Shown here piece after piece: positions 1 to 7,278 of a DNA stretch of 64,000 bases (its first letter is position 1; each line of letters begins with the position of its first letter). The stretch covers positions 62,001 through 126,000 of the forward strand of contig NZ_JACSKC010000003.1 of NCBI RefSeq assembly GCF_018617395.1. The letters are read 5' to 3'. The notes below the pieces were generated by a model. The model had not been told where the DNA came from. It saw nothing but the letters and a program-made list of their open reading frames with translations, and did not search any database. Position numbers and translations under genes: made by a program. Source of the DNA: Exiguobacterium sp. s48 (GTDB taxonomy: Bacteria; Bacillota; Bacilli; Exiguobacteriales; Exiguobacteriaceae).

Positions 1-1443
1 GATGAACTCAGAGGGCGGGATTTGTCCGAGTTCTTCATGATGCCAACGAAGAAGTGCCTCAAACCCGATGAGGCGATCGGTGGCGAGTTCGTATTTTGGC
101 TGATACTCAAGATAAAAATGCTTTTCTTCAAGGGCTCGGTACATCGCCTTTTCAATATGGATTTGTCTCGAGAAGGCGGCATCCATATCCTTTGTCACGA
201 ACTGAATCGTTCCAACCCCAATCTGTTTTCCTTTGAAAAGGGCACTTTCAGCACGCGTGTACAGTTCCTCGAGCGAACTTGTGGAGGACGGATAAAATAC
301 GCATCCGACGGAAATCGATACCATAATCGAATGGTGGTAAATTCGAAACGGTCGCTGCAGCTCGTGTTGCAAATGACGTAGCACTTGAAACACTTCTTCT
401 TTTGATTGCTCGAAGAACATGACTCCGAACAGTCCGCCCATTGGATGGAACAAGAGAGAAGATTCTGGAATGAGATGCAGGGCGCGTTCTTTGATTTGAA
501 TGAGGAGTTCGTTCCCGACACGAGATCCGAACGACTCGTTGATGATTTTGAAACGGTCGATATCAAACAAGGCGATATGAAGGAGACCTTCTCGCTCATC
601 GATTTGTTGAAGAATCGAGTCATAGCGACGTAAAAAACCTTTTTTATTGTAAAGTCCGGTCAATTCATTTTGGTAGGCGAGAAGCTCAACTTCTTTTTCA
701 AGACGCTTCTTTTCAGATACATCAAAACCAAATGCCGTATACTGAATGACTTCATTTTTTTCACTGACAATCGGTACGACGGTCAAGTTGAGCCAACACG
801 CATCTTGCTCATGCTGTTTACAGGAAATCGGCATCTCACCATTCCAAATTCGATTGGTCGCCAATGATTTTAAGACGTTACGCGAAATGCCGTCTTGGTC
901 GCTTGGATCATGGATGAGCTCGAACCATTCACGTCCAATCAGCTGTTGTTCGGTTATATCAAGCAATCGGCACAACGATGGATTGATATCGACGATCTCC
1001 CCTTTTGCATTCGTCGCTAAGTAATGTGTGGACTGTTTAATCATTTCTTGAAAATGATGCAATAAGTTGAATTGCTCTGTACTAATGAGGGGACCAAATC
1101 CTTTCGGAAGAAAGGCTAAGAAATAGCCGTACACGTCTTCGAGCGAAAAGGACTGCAAGTATGCGGTCGCATAGATGACGGAGCCGTCCTTATGTTGGAA
1201 CGGCGTCATTGCCGTTGTTGAAAATGGATATTGCAAGAGGAGTGGTGTCCACGTCTCAAGTGCTTGATCAAGCTGCTGGACGACCGGCAACGGTTGATGG
1301 AGGACTTCTTGACGTTCCCAGCCGAACAACACTTCGGCATGACTATTCCACAATAGGACCGTACCATCTTGAGAAATATAACAACATGGAACAGATAAAG
1401 CATCGATGAACTGATCTACCGACAAATCACGCAATGAAGCCAC
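1..1443 (-). CDS. PAS-PAS-GGDEF(degenerate)-EAL c-di-GMP protein, 3' end cut by window
   Basis: Read on the minus strand from a GTG at 1443 preceded by GGAGG; the nearby ATG pair is in a frame that stops after ten codons. The visible 481 residues show two PAS-like segments (about 10-120 and 125-245), then a diguanylate-cyclase-like domain, then the start of an EAL domain with an intact EALLRW motif near 88-105. The cyclase signature reads GGLFG at about 428-442, so the catalytic Asp/Glu are missing. In this family such domains usually lose cyclase activity and serve as regulatory GTP-binding or dimerisation modules. I infer a cytoplasmic c-di-GMP phosphodiesterase or receptor; no membrane segments are seen. 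The EAL catalytic residues beyond the first motif lie outside the window. Confidence 0.85.
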   Translation of the reverse strand, partial: MASLRDLSVDQFIDALSVPCCYISQDGTVLLWNSHAEVLFGWERQEVLHQPLPVVQQLDQALETWTPLLLQYPFSTTAMTPFQHKDGSVIYATAYLQSFSLEDVYGYFLAFLPKGFGPLISTEQFNLLHHFQEMIKQSTHYLATNAKGEIVDINPSLCRLLDITEQQLIGREWFELIHDPSDQDGISRNVLKSLATNRIWNGEMPISCKQHEQDACWLNLTVVPIVSEKNEVIQYTAFGFDVSEKKRLEKEVELLAYQNELTGLYNKKGFLRRYDSILQQIDEREGLLHIALFDIDRFKIINESFGSRVGNELLIQIKERALHLIPESSLLFHPMGGLFGVMFFEQSKEEVFQVLRHLQHELQRPFRIYHHSIMVSISVGCVFYPSSTSSLEELYTRAESALFKGKQIGVGTIQFVTKDMDAAFSRQIHIEKAMYRALEEKHFYLEYQPKYELATDRLIGFEALLRWHHEELGQIPPSEFI

Positions 1444-1531
1444 ATCATTTCCTCCAATCTGTCATGCTAAATGCATATTCTAATGTCAGTGTACCTGATT
1501 TTGCCAATTCAAGGAATGCTTAAGTTCGTCA

Positions 1532-1561
1532 TTGTCAAAAGAAAGAGGGACATCATATACT
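1532..1561 (+). promoter_or_regulatory. rocD promoter
   Basis: TTGTCA at 1532-1537 and TATACT at 1556-1561 with an 18-base spacer form a sigma-A-like promoter about 37 bases ahead of the rocD start. Confidence 0.5.
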
Positions 1562-1598
1562 GAAAGGGTAAGATAGTTTTGAATAAGGGGGAAGTAAT

Positions 1599-2801
1599 AT
1601 GTCAAAAACACATGATGTTATTGAGATGACAGAGAAGTTCGGGGCACACAACTATCATCCACTACCGATTGTCATTTCGGAAGCGAAAGGGATTTGGGTA
1701 ACGGATCCTGAGGGGAATCGCTACATGGATATGTTGAGTGCATACTCTGCTGTCAACCAGGGACACTGCCATCCGAAAATCATCCAAGCATTGAAAGATC
1801 AGGCGGATAAGATCACGTTGACGTCACGCGCCTTTTACAACGATCAACTCGGACGTTTTTACGACAAAGTGGTAACGCTTACAAAAAAAGAGATGGTGTT
1901 ACCGATGAACACTGGTGCGGAAGCAGTCGAGACGGCTGTGAAAACGGCACGTCGGTGGGCATACGATGTGAAAGGTATTCCGGGGGAAGCTGAAATTATC
2001 GTCTGTACGGGGAACTTCCACGGACGCACGATGGCCGCTGTGTCGATGTCGACAGAAGCGGAATATCAGCGTGGATTCGGGCCGCTCTTACCAGGCTTCA
2101 AAGTCGTCCCGTATGGTGACATCGATGCGTTCGAAGCGGCAATCACAGAGAATACGGCAGCGTTTATCGTAGAGCCGATTCAAGGTGAGGCAGGAATCAT
2201 CATTCCACCGGCTGGCTATTTGAAGCGCGCATCTGAACTCTGTAAAGAGCATAACGTCCTCTTCGTCGCAGATGAGATTCAATCGGGACTTGGACGTTCT
2301 GGTAAATGGTTTGCCATCGATTGGGAAGAGGTCACACCGGATATGTATATCCTCGGAAAAGCACTCGGAGGCGGTGTCTTCCCGATTTCGTGTGTTGCGG
2401 CTGATAAGGAGATTCTCTCGGTCTTTAACCCGGGATCACACGGTTCAACGTTTGGTGGAAACCCACTCGCTTCCGCTGTTTCTGTCGCGGCACTTGAAGT
2501 ATTGGAAGAAGAGAATCTTCCAGAGCGTTCGCTTGAACTCGGGACGTACTTCATGGATCGCTTGAAATCGATTGATAATCCAATGATTCGAGACGTTCGC
2601 GGACGTGGATTATTTATTGGCATCGAATTGACAGAGTCAGCACGTCCTTACTGCGAAGCACTTAAAGAGCGGGGCCTTCTCTGTAAAGAAACACATGAAA
2701 CCGTGATTCGATTGGCACCACCTCTCGTCATCACAAAAGAAGAATTAGATCAAGCGTTTGAAGCGATTGAAGCCGTTTTGGCTCCTGCAGCTATTTCGTA
2801 A
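1599..2801 (+). CDS. rocD: ornithine aminotransferase
   Basis: PLP-dependent class III aminotransferase of 400 residues, the normal length for RocD. It moves the delta-amino group of ornithine to 2-oxoglutarate, giving glutamate semialdehyde and linking arginine catabolism to proline and glutamate. Visible landmarks are the substrate-binding [13 protein letters not shown] segment (48-59), GNFHGRT (138-144), the [11 protein letters not shown] block (223-233) with Asp225 that contacts the pyridine nitrogen, and Lys254 in LGKALGGG that forms the Schiff base. The ATG at 1599 follows a GGGGGAAG ribosome site. It stands alone, with its own promoter and a hairpin terminator before crcB. A proC-like reductase that would use its product is in the same window at about 21.2-22.0 kb. 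Confidence 0.95.
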   Translation: MSKTHDVIEMTEKFGAHNYHPLPIVISEAKGIWVTDPEGNRYMDMLSAYSAVNQGHCHPKIIQALKDQADKITLTSRAFYNDQLGRFYDKVVTLTKKEMVLPMNTGAEAVETAVKTARRWAYDVKGIPGEAEIIVCTGNFHGRTMAAVSMSTEAEYQRGFGPLLPGFKVVPYGDIDAFEAAITENTAAFIVEPIQGEAGIIIPPAGYLKRASELCKEHNVLFVADEIQSGLGRSGKWFAIDWEEVTPDMYILGKALGGGVFPISCVAADKEILSVFNPGSHGSTFGGNPLASAVSVAALEVLEEENLPERSLELGTYFMDRLKSIDNPMIRDVRGRGLFIGIELTESARPYCEALKERGLLCKETHETVIRLAPPLVITKEELDQAFEAIEAVLAPAAIS

Positions 2802-2837
2802 ATGAAGACAGCTTGATATAATCGTCTTAGCTCAATC

Positions 2838-2863
2838 GACACCTGCGTTGCAGGTGTCTTTTT
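2838..2863 (+). terminator. rho-independent terminator after rocD
   Basis: Nine-pair stem GACACCTGC/GCAGGTGTC with a three-base loop, followed by five T. Confidence 0.8.
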
Positions 2864-2880
2864 CGTGGAGGAGGAATTCA

Positions 2881-3267
2881 ATGCTGTACGTATACGTCGG
2901 ACTAGCAGGGGCGATTGGTGCGACGGCGCGCTATGGACTTGGTTTGATGGTTGGTTCATTTGGATCGAGCATGTTTCCCATCGCAACGTTTCTGACCAAT
3001 CTCATCGGTAGTTTTCTATTGGGATGGTTGACGCACACATTTCTTCAAAAAGGCAATGCCTCACCTCAACTCGTTACAATCATCGGCACCGGTATGATCG
3101 GCTCCTTTACCACGTTCTCGACGTTTAGTGTCGAAACGATACGACTGCTAGAAGAAGGTCATGTATGGATTGCCATGACGTACGTCTTCTTGAGTATCAT
3201 ACTCGGCCTATGGAGCTCATGGCTCGGTTACCGCGTTGGTTCGAGACGGAAAGAAGGGGTGAACTAA
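2881..3267 (+). CDS. crcB: fluoride efflux channel CrcB/Fluc, first subunit
   Basis: Protein of 128 residues with four predicted membrane helices, the usual size of CrcB (Fluc), a dual-topology fluoride channel that protects the cytoplasm from fluoride. It carries the family hallmarks GAIGATARYGLG near the N-terminus, TNLIGSFLLGW, and GSFTTFSTFS, which contains the phenylalanines and polar track lining the fluoride path. I chose the ATG at 2881 because it sits eight bases after GGAGGAGG; an earlier in-frame start would lie in the terminator hairpin. The second crcB begins one base after its stop, so the two form an operon and, as in other Gram-positives, probably a heterodimer. I see no fluoride riboswitch upstream. 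Confidence 0.93.
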   Translation: MLYVYVGLAGAIGATARYGLGLMVGSFGSSMFPIATFLTNLIGSFLLGWLTHTFLQKGNASPQLVTIIGTGMIGSFTTFSTFSVETIRLLEEGHVWIAMTYVFLSIILGLWSSWLGYRVGSRRKEGVN

Positions 3268-3268
3268 T

Positions 3269-3610
3269 ATGACATTCATATGGATTGTGGCTGGCGCTTT
3301 CTTAGGTGCGATTACGCGTTTTGCCATTGGACAATTCATGAAACGGTGGTCGGATTCATCATTCCCGTGGGCGACTCTGTTCGTCAATGTTTCAGGTTCG
3401 TTTGGTCTCGGTTATTTATATGCCCATACCCATCATCCGTCGCTTATTCTTTTTTTAGGAGTCGGATTCTTCGGTTCGTTCACAACATTCTCGACGCTAA
3501 AACTTGAACTGATGCGTTTTGCGACGAAAGATTGGATTCGATTTGGCCTCTATCTGCTTGCGACTTATATGTTCGGATTAGTGGCTGCATATGTCGGATG
3601 GTCACTCTAA
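3269..3610 (+). CDS. crcB: fluoride efflux channel CrcB/Fluc, second subunit
   Basis: Second CrcB of 113 residues with four predicted membrane helices. GAFLGAITRFAIG, LFVNVSGSFGLGY and GSFTTFSTLK match the conserved fluoride-pore motifs. It starts one base after the stop of the first crcB, with AGAAGGGG in the end of that gene as ribosome site, so translation is probably coupled. Paired paralogues typically assemble as antiparallel heterodimers in the membrane; here that is inferred from the pairing. A strong bidirectional terminator follows and separates it from a convergent small gene. Confidence 0.93.
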   Translation: MTFIWIVAGAFLGAITRFAIGQFMKRWSDSSFPWATLFVNVSGSFGLGYLYAHTHHPSLILFLGVGFFGSFTTFSTLKLELMRFATKDWIRFGLYLLATYMFGLVAAYVGWSL

Positions 3611-3644
3611 AACAACACCCCTTCGATTGAGAAGGGGTGTTGTT
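3611..3644. terminator. bidirectional terminator between crcB and the yhfH-like gene
   Basis: Thirteen-pair stem AACAACACCCCTT/AAGGGGTGTTGTT flanked by A and T runs, usable by both converging genes. Confidence 0.8.
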
Positions 3645-3803
3645 TTATTCTGCGAGTTGAAGTTTTTCAGTGCATGAAGCGCAAGTCGTTTCGTATGACT
3701 CACACTGTTCGTCCATATGCTGTCCGCATTCCTGACATGTTTTGTCCGGTAATTTTTGATAAAACTCGACAGATGATTCGAGACGGCTTGCCCATTCGTT
3801 CAT
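3645..3803 (-). CDS. small zinc-ribbon protein, YhfH-like
   Basis: Fifty-two residues starting at an ATG at 3803, ten bases after AAAGGAGG; a longer in-frame start exists but lies upstream of that ribosome site. The sequence contains two Cys-x2-Cys knuckles (CQEC and CASC) about 16 residues apart with another Cys between, suggesting a zinc ribbon. Layout and the phrase YQKLPDKTCQECG resemble the short YhfH family of Bacillus, whose function is unknown. It is transcribed divergently from cadC with about 150 bases between them, so a metal-related role is possible but unproven. Confidence 0.65.
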   Translation of the reverse strand: MNEWASRLESSVEFYQKLPDKTCQECGQHMDEQCESYETTCASCTEKLQLAE

Positions 3804-3886
3804 AATAAAATGTCCTCCTTTAGAGAGTTTCACAGTATTGGTTGTTGAGTTGATTGTATTATAACAGTGTGTAATTAGTCAACCAT

Positions 3887-3905
3887 AATATATAACAGAT
3901 ATATT
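3887..3905. promoter_or_regulatory. AT-rich palindrome upstream of cadC
   Basis: Perfect inverted repeat AATATAT-AACAG-ATATATT in the 150-base gap between the divergent YhfH-like gene and cadC. It could be a second CadC operator, but it matches the cadA operator only loosely. Confidence 0.3.
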
Positions 3906-3952
3906 CAGTATTTTTTGTTACACTATACACATCAAAAGACGAGGTGAAGAAA

Positions 3953-4315
3953 ATGAAAGTGCCACAGTGTGAAACAATCGGGATTCAATCTGAGGACGTC
4001 CCTACGCTACAATCGGCCTTGGCGCAACTAGACGCACCGCGTGTCAGTCGATTGTTTAAGGCATTCGCTGACCCGACCCGTCTAAAGGTGCTATACGTCT
4101 TGACGCTTGAACATGAACTGTGTGTTTGTGATGTGGCAGCCATCATTGGTCATTCGAATGCGACTGCATCCCATCATTTGCGGACGTTACTTGAACAAGG
4201 GCTAGTGAAATACCGTAAACAAGGAAAAGTCGTCTATTATTCATTAGACGATGACCATGTCAGACAGCTTGTTGAAATTGCCTTGGCACATAGTGAAGAA
4301 CAAAAAGACGTTTGA
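3953..4315 (+). CDS. cadC: cadmium/zinc-responsive ArsR-family repressor CadC
   Basis: Winged-helix repressor of 120 residues. It carries the CadC metal signature ELCVCDVA in the alpha-3 region, an additional N-terminal Cys (VPQCET) as found in the CadC metal-1 site, the recognition helix NATASHHLRTL, and DDDHVRQLVEIALAH in the C-terminal dimerisation helix. Family knowledge: the dimer sits on the cadA promoter and is released by Cd(II), Pb(II) or Zn(II). I start at the ATG at 3953 because GAGGTG lies just before it; a GTG nine bases earlier would fall inside that ribosome site. A terminator and a separate promoter lie between it and cadA, so the two are adjacent but not one simple operon. 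Confidence 0.92.
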   Translation: MKVPQCETIGIQSEDVPTLQSALAQLDAPRVSRLFKAFADPTRLKVLYVLTLEHELCVCDVAAIIGHSNATASHHLRTLLEQGLVKYRKQGKVVYYSLDDDHVRQLVEIALAHSEEQKDV

Positions 4316-4321
4316 GTCTAA

Positions 4322-4351
4322 TGACCGATCCTTTTAAGGGTCGGTCATTTT
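4322..4351 (+). terminator. terminator after cadC
   Basis: Stem TGACCGATCC/GGGTCGGTCA followed by five T, between cadC and the cadA promoter. Confidence 0.7.
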
Positions 4352-4357
4352 TGCCTA

Positions 4358-4408
4358 TTGTCACGTCTGTCGTTTCGCGATACGATATATTCAAATGAAC
4401 GTTTGAAT
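4358..4408 (+). promoter_or_regulatory. cadA promoter and CadC operator
   Basis: TTGTCA at 4358-4363 and TACGAT at 4381-4386 are spaced 17 bases. Just downstream, over the expected start of transcription, is the perfect inverted repeat ATTCAAA-TGAACG-TTTGAAT (4389-4408). This closely matches the CTCAAATA...ATTTGAAT operator known for staphylococcal CadC, so repression by CadC blocking the start site is strongly suggested. Confidence 0.8.
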
Positions 4409-4419
4409 GTCAGGGGGAT

Positions 4420-6465
4420 ATGATGAAAAATCGAGAGGTACTACCTGTATCCGGGATCACTTGTACAAACTGTGCGGCTAAAATTGAACGTGATGTAGCA
4501 AAACGTGAAGAAGTCGCCTCTTGCCAAATTGATTTTGCGACAAGTCGAATGGTGATTGAATGGATTGACGCTTCAGAGCGAGATCGGATGCTCAAATCAA
4601 TCGAACAGACGATGATGCGGATTGAGCCGGGGGCGAAGTTTGTCAAACAAGAAGACGATCAAACCGAAGGACGAGATTGGACGCTTTGGAGGTTTATCGC
4701 GGCCGCCATTATTTTTTCGATTGCCGCTTGGACAGATTCGATTCCAGGATTTATTGTAGCTTACGGACTTGCCGGCTACGATGTCGTATATGGCGCAATT
4801 CGAAACGTATGGCATCGGGAATGGTTCGATGAGAAATTCTTGATGACCATTGCGACCGTTGGGGCCTTTGCGATTTCAGAATATCCGGAAGCTGTAGCGG
4901 TTATGTTGTTTTATCAGCTTGGAGAATACGTGCAAGGACGTGCGGTACGAGCTTCCCGGAAATCCATTCAGTCCTTGTTAAGTATGAAGCCGACACGAGC
5001 ACGTGTACTTGAGGCGGACCGGGAAATTGAACAATCGCCAGAAGACGTTTCAATCGGGTCGCATCTCGTTATTCGTTCAGGAGAATTGGTTCCGATGGAC
5101 GGATTTGTCGTGAGTGGGGCGAGCTCTCTTGATACGGCATCATTGACAGGTGAATCGGTTCCACGACAAGTGAGTGTGGGAGAGGAAGTCTTGGCAGGAA
5201 TGGTCAATATAGAAGGACGACTCATCGTAGAAACGACAAAGATCGCGTCTGAGTCGAGTCTTCAAAAAATGATTGCGCTCGTCGAAGAGGCGAATGGAAA
5301 GAAAGCCAAAACGGAGCAGATGATCACGCGTCTGGCAAAGATTTATACGCCTTTCGTCGTGGTCATGGCCGCACTTGTCGCATTTATTCCTCCGCTATTT
5401 GTAGGGAATTTAGACGAATGGATTTATCGCGCCTTGATTTTCCTTGTCATTAGTTGCCCATGTGCACTAGTGATTTCGATTCCGTTAGGCTATTTCGGTG
5501 GAATCGGTTCGGGTTCGAAACAAGGAATTCTTGTGAAAGGTGGAGAGTACCTCGATACATTGACCGAAGTGGATACCGTCGTCTTCGACAAGACAGGGAC
5601 GTTGACGACAGGACGATTTGAGGTGACGGACGTTGTGACGGCAGCAGGTGTCGACGTTGATGAGCTGTTACATCTTGCTGCCCGTGTCGAACGAGCGTCT
5701 AATCATCCGCTTGCGCAAGCGATCGTCCAACGCGCTGGAGAGGTTCAAGCGTTTGAATCGATTCAAGAGGAACCTGGATACGGACTCTATGCGCGTGACG
5801 GTGAGAATCATGTGTACGTCGGAAGTGCTCGTTACATGGAACGACTGGGTCAGACGATTGACGATTCATCCTATGGTACGAGTGTTCACGTGATGAAGAA
5901 TAATCGGTGGTTGGGCCGGATTGAGTTGATGGATACGGTGAAATCAGATGCGTTCAGTACCATTGAAAACCTGAAGAAAGCAGGACTCCGGACGGTCATG
6001 TTATCTGGAGATCGCCGCGATGTTGCGACAAGGATCGGTGAACAGCTTGGGATGACTGAAGTGCGAGGTGAATTGCTTCCACATGAAAAAGTAGAAGCGA
6101 TTGAGCAATTGACCCTCTCCCACAAGGTCGCGTTCGTCGGGGATGGAATGAATGATGCGGCTGCTTTGGCCCGGGCAGATGTCGGGCTCGTCATGGGTGG
6201 GGTCGGAAGTGATACCGCGGTCACAGCGGCAGACGTCGTCTTGATGCATGATGCGCCGACGGATGTCATTCGAGCCATCGAACTAGGGAAGCGAACGAAA
6301 CGAGTCGTCTGGCAAAATATCTTCTTTGCTTTCGGAGTAAAGGCACTTGTTATGCTGTTCGGACTATTCGGAATCGCTACAATGTGGGAAGCCGTGTTCG
6401 CAGATGTCGGAGTGGCGTTATTAGCCATTGCGAATGCGACACGATTACTTCGCACGACTACATGA
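4420..6465 (+). CDS. cadA: cadmium/zinc/lead-exporting P1B-type ATPase
   Basis: P-type ATPase of 681 residues. An N-terminal heavy-metal-associated domain carries GITCTNC (Cys15 and Cys18). Membrane helices follow from about residue 90, then the actuator motif TGES (243-246), the transmembrane metal site CPC (346-348), the phosphorylated Asp390 in DKTGTLT, the HP dipeptide (NHPLAQ) and the hinge GDGMND. CPC with a single CxxC domain is typical of Zn/Cd/Pb exporters. It pumps these ions out using ATP. The start is one of two adjacent ATGs (4420 or 4423) after CAGGGGG. The promoter contains a CadC palindrome, and cadC is immediately upstream. A bidirectional terminator follows. Confidence 0.94.
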   Translation: MMKNREVLPVSGITCTNCAAKIERDVAKREEVASCQIDFATSRMVIEWIDASERDRMLKSIEQTMMRIEPGAKFVKQEDDQTEGRDWTLWRFIAAAIIFSIAAWTDSIPGFIVAYGLAGYDVVYGAIRNVWHREWFDEKFLMTIATVGAFAISEYPEAVAVMLFYQLGEYVQGRAVRASRKSIQSLLSMKPTRARVLEADREIEQSPEDVSIGSHLVIRSGELVPMDGFVVSGASSLDTASLTGESVPRQVSVGEEVLAGMVNIEGRLIVETTKIASESSLQKMIALVEEANGKKAKTEQMITRLAKIYTPFVVVMAALVAFIPPLFVGNLDEWIYRALIFLVISCPCALVISIPLGYFGGIGSGSKQGILVKGGEYLDTLTEVDTVVFDKTGTLTTGRFEVTDVVTAAGVDVDELLHLAARVERASNHPLAQAIVQRAGEVQAFESIQEEPGYGLYARDGENHVYVGSARYMERLGQTIDDSSYGTSVHVMKNNRWLGRIELMDTVKSDAFSTIENLKKAGLRTVMLSGDRRDVATRIGEQLGMTEVRGELLPHEKVEAIEQLTLSHKVAFVGDGMNDAAALARADVGLVMGGVGSDTAVTAADVVLMHDAPTDVIRAIELGKRTKRVVWQNIFFAFGVKALVMLFGLFGIATMWEAVFADVGVALLAIANATRLLRTTT

Positions 6466-6466
6466 A

Positions 6467-6505
6467 AGAAGTGTCTCAAGTGGAATCTTGAGACACTTCT
6501 TTTTT
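6467..6505. terminator. bidirectional terminator after cadA
   Basis: Fourteen-pair stem AGAAGTGTCTCAAG/CTTGAGACACTTCT with T run, shared with the converging membrane protein gene. Confidence 0.85.
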
Positions 6506-7130
6506 ATTCGATCGTTTCATGTTGCGGTTTGATTCGCAACAATAAAAACGTGAGGATGACAACGACAGTAAAGAGTAAAAAAATGATGGTAAAGAGTATT
6601 TGTGTTAAGAAGGATACTTGATTCTCTGCCGCAATCAATTCTTTATGGACGTCTTTGTATTGCATTTGTTTGAGGGATCGTAAGTCTTCTAAAATCGTTT
6701 GACGTTGCTCCGTCATCGTTTCCGCAACAGCCGTTGCTTTTACTAAGTCGCCTTCTTCATAGATGACGAGCACGCGATCGGCTTCTTTTTCCCAAATGGC
6801 ATCTCGATCAAGCAAATCGAGAACCGAACTCGGGGTATCCGGATCAGTGATGACAGACTGTTTTAATTCTCGGGCTTGTTGAGACATGCTGTAGTACATC
6901 TCTAAAAAGTGGCGGTCTTCATAAGCAAGTAGACCACGGATGGCATTGGCGCGCTCGACATTATAATACATAATATCTTCAATCGCTTCATAAGAGTCGA
7001 GTTGTTCACCTTGTATGATTTCTAAGCGTTCGTTTGTTTCTTTCAATTGAAAAATGAATATCCCGATAATTGAAATCGATAAAATGGACAGACTGATCCA
7101 AAGTAAAATCCACTTTCGTTGCGACATCAT
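6504..7130 (-). CDS. two-TM membrane protein with a four-helix-bundle-like sensor domain and no output domain
   Basis: 208 residues from an ATG at 7130 placed after GGAGGGAT; a longer reading would overlap the divergent GH13 gene. A first membrane helix (about 6-27) is followed by roughly 140 mainly helical, charged residues and a second membrane helix (about 178-202), then about ten residues. This is the architecture of the extracytoplasmic CHASE3/4HB-MCP sensor of chemoreceptors and histidine kinases, but no HAMP, kinase, cyclase or methyl-accepting domain follows. The C-terminus is closed by a normal stop and terminator, so it does not look like a recent truncation. Function unknown; it might pair with another membrane signalling protein. 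Confidence 0.75.
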   Translation of the reverse strand: MMSQRKWILLWISLSILSISIIGIFIFQLKETNERLEIIQGEQLDSYEAIEDIMYYNVERANAIRGLLAYEDRHFLEMYYSMSQQARELKQSVITDPDTPSSVLDLLDRDAIWEKEADRVLVIYEEGDLVKATAVAETMTEQRQTILEDLRSLKQMQYKDVHKELIAAENQVSFLTQILFTIIFLLFTVVVILTFLLLRIKPQHETIE

Positions 7131-7278
7131 ATCCCTCCTTCCTTCTACATCGTACATGATTTTGTGTGAAACAGCAGAAAATATTTTTTTGAAAAAGGAA
7201 AAATCGGGGAAATGTATAATCAAGTAATGTAGTGTCTCTTTACCGAAGGGAACAATTAGATGCATAAGGAGAGTCAAT

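Noticed and set aside
1206-1409. Open frames on the plus strand within the left-edge gene
   Set aside because: They are antisense shadows of the PAS/EAL gene and lack ribosome sites.
2802-2880. Fluoride riboswitch ahead of the crcB pair
   Set aside because: The region contains only a terminator stem and a ribosome site; no fluoride aptamer consensus or pseudoknot arms are visible.
5886-6479. 197-residue frame on the minus strand across the end of cadA
   Set aside because: It lies wholly opposite cadA, is rich in Thr/Ser/Ala as an antisense translation, and has no upstream ribosome site.
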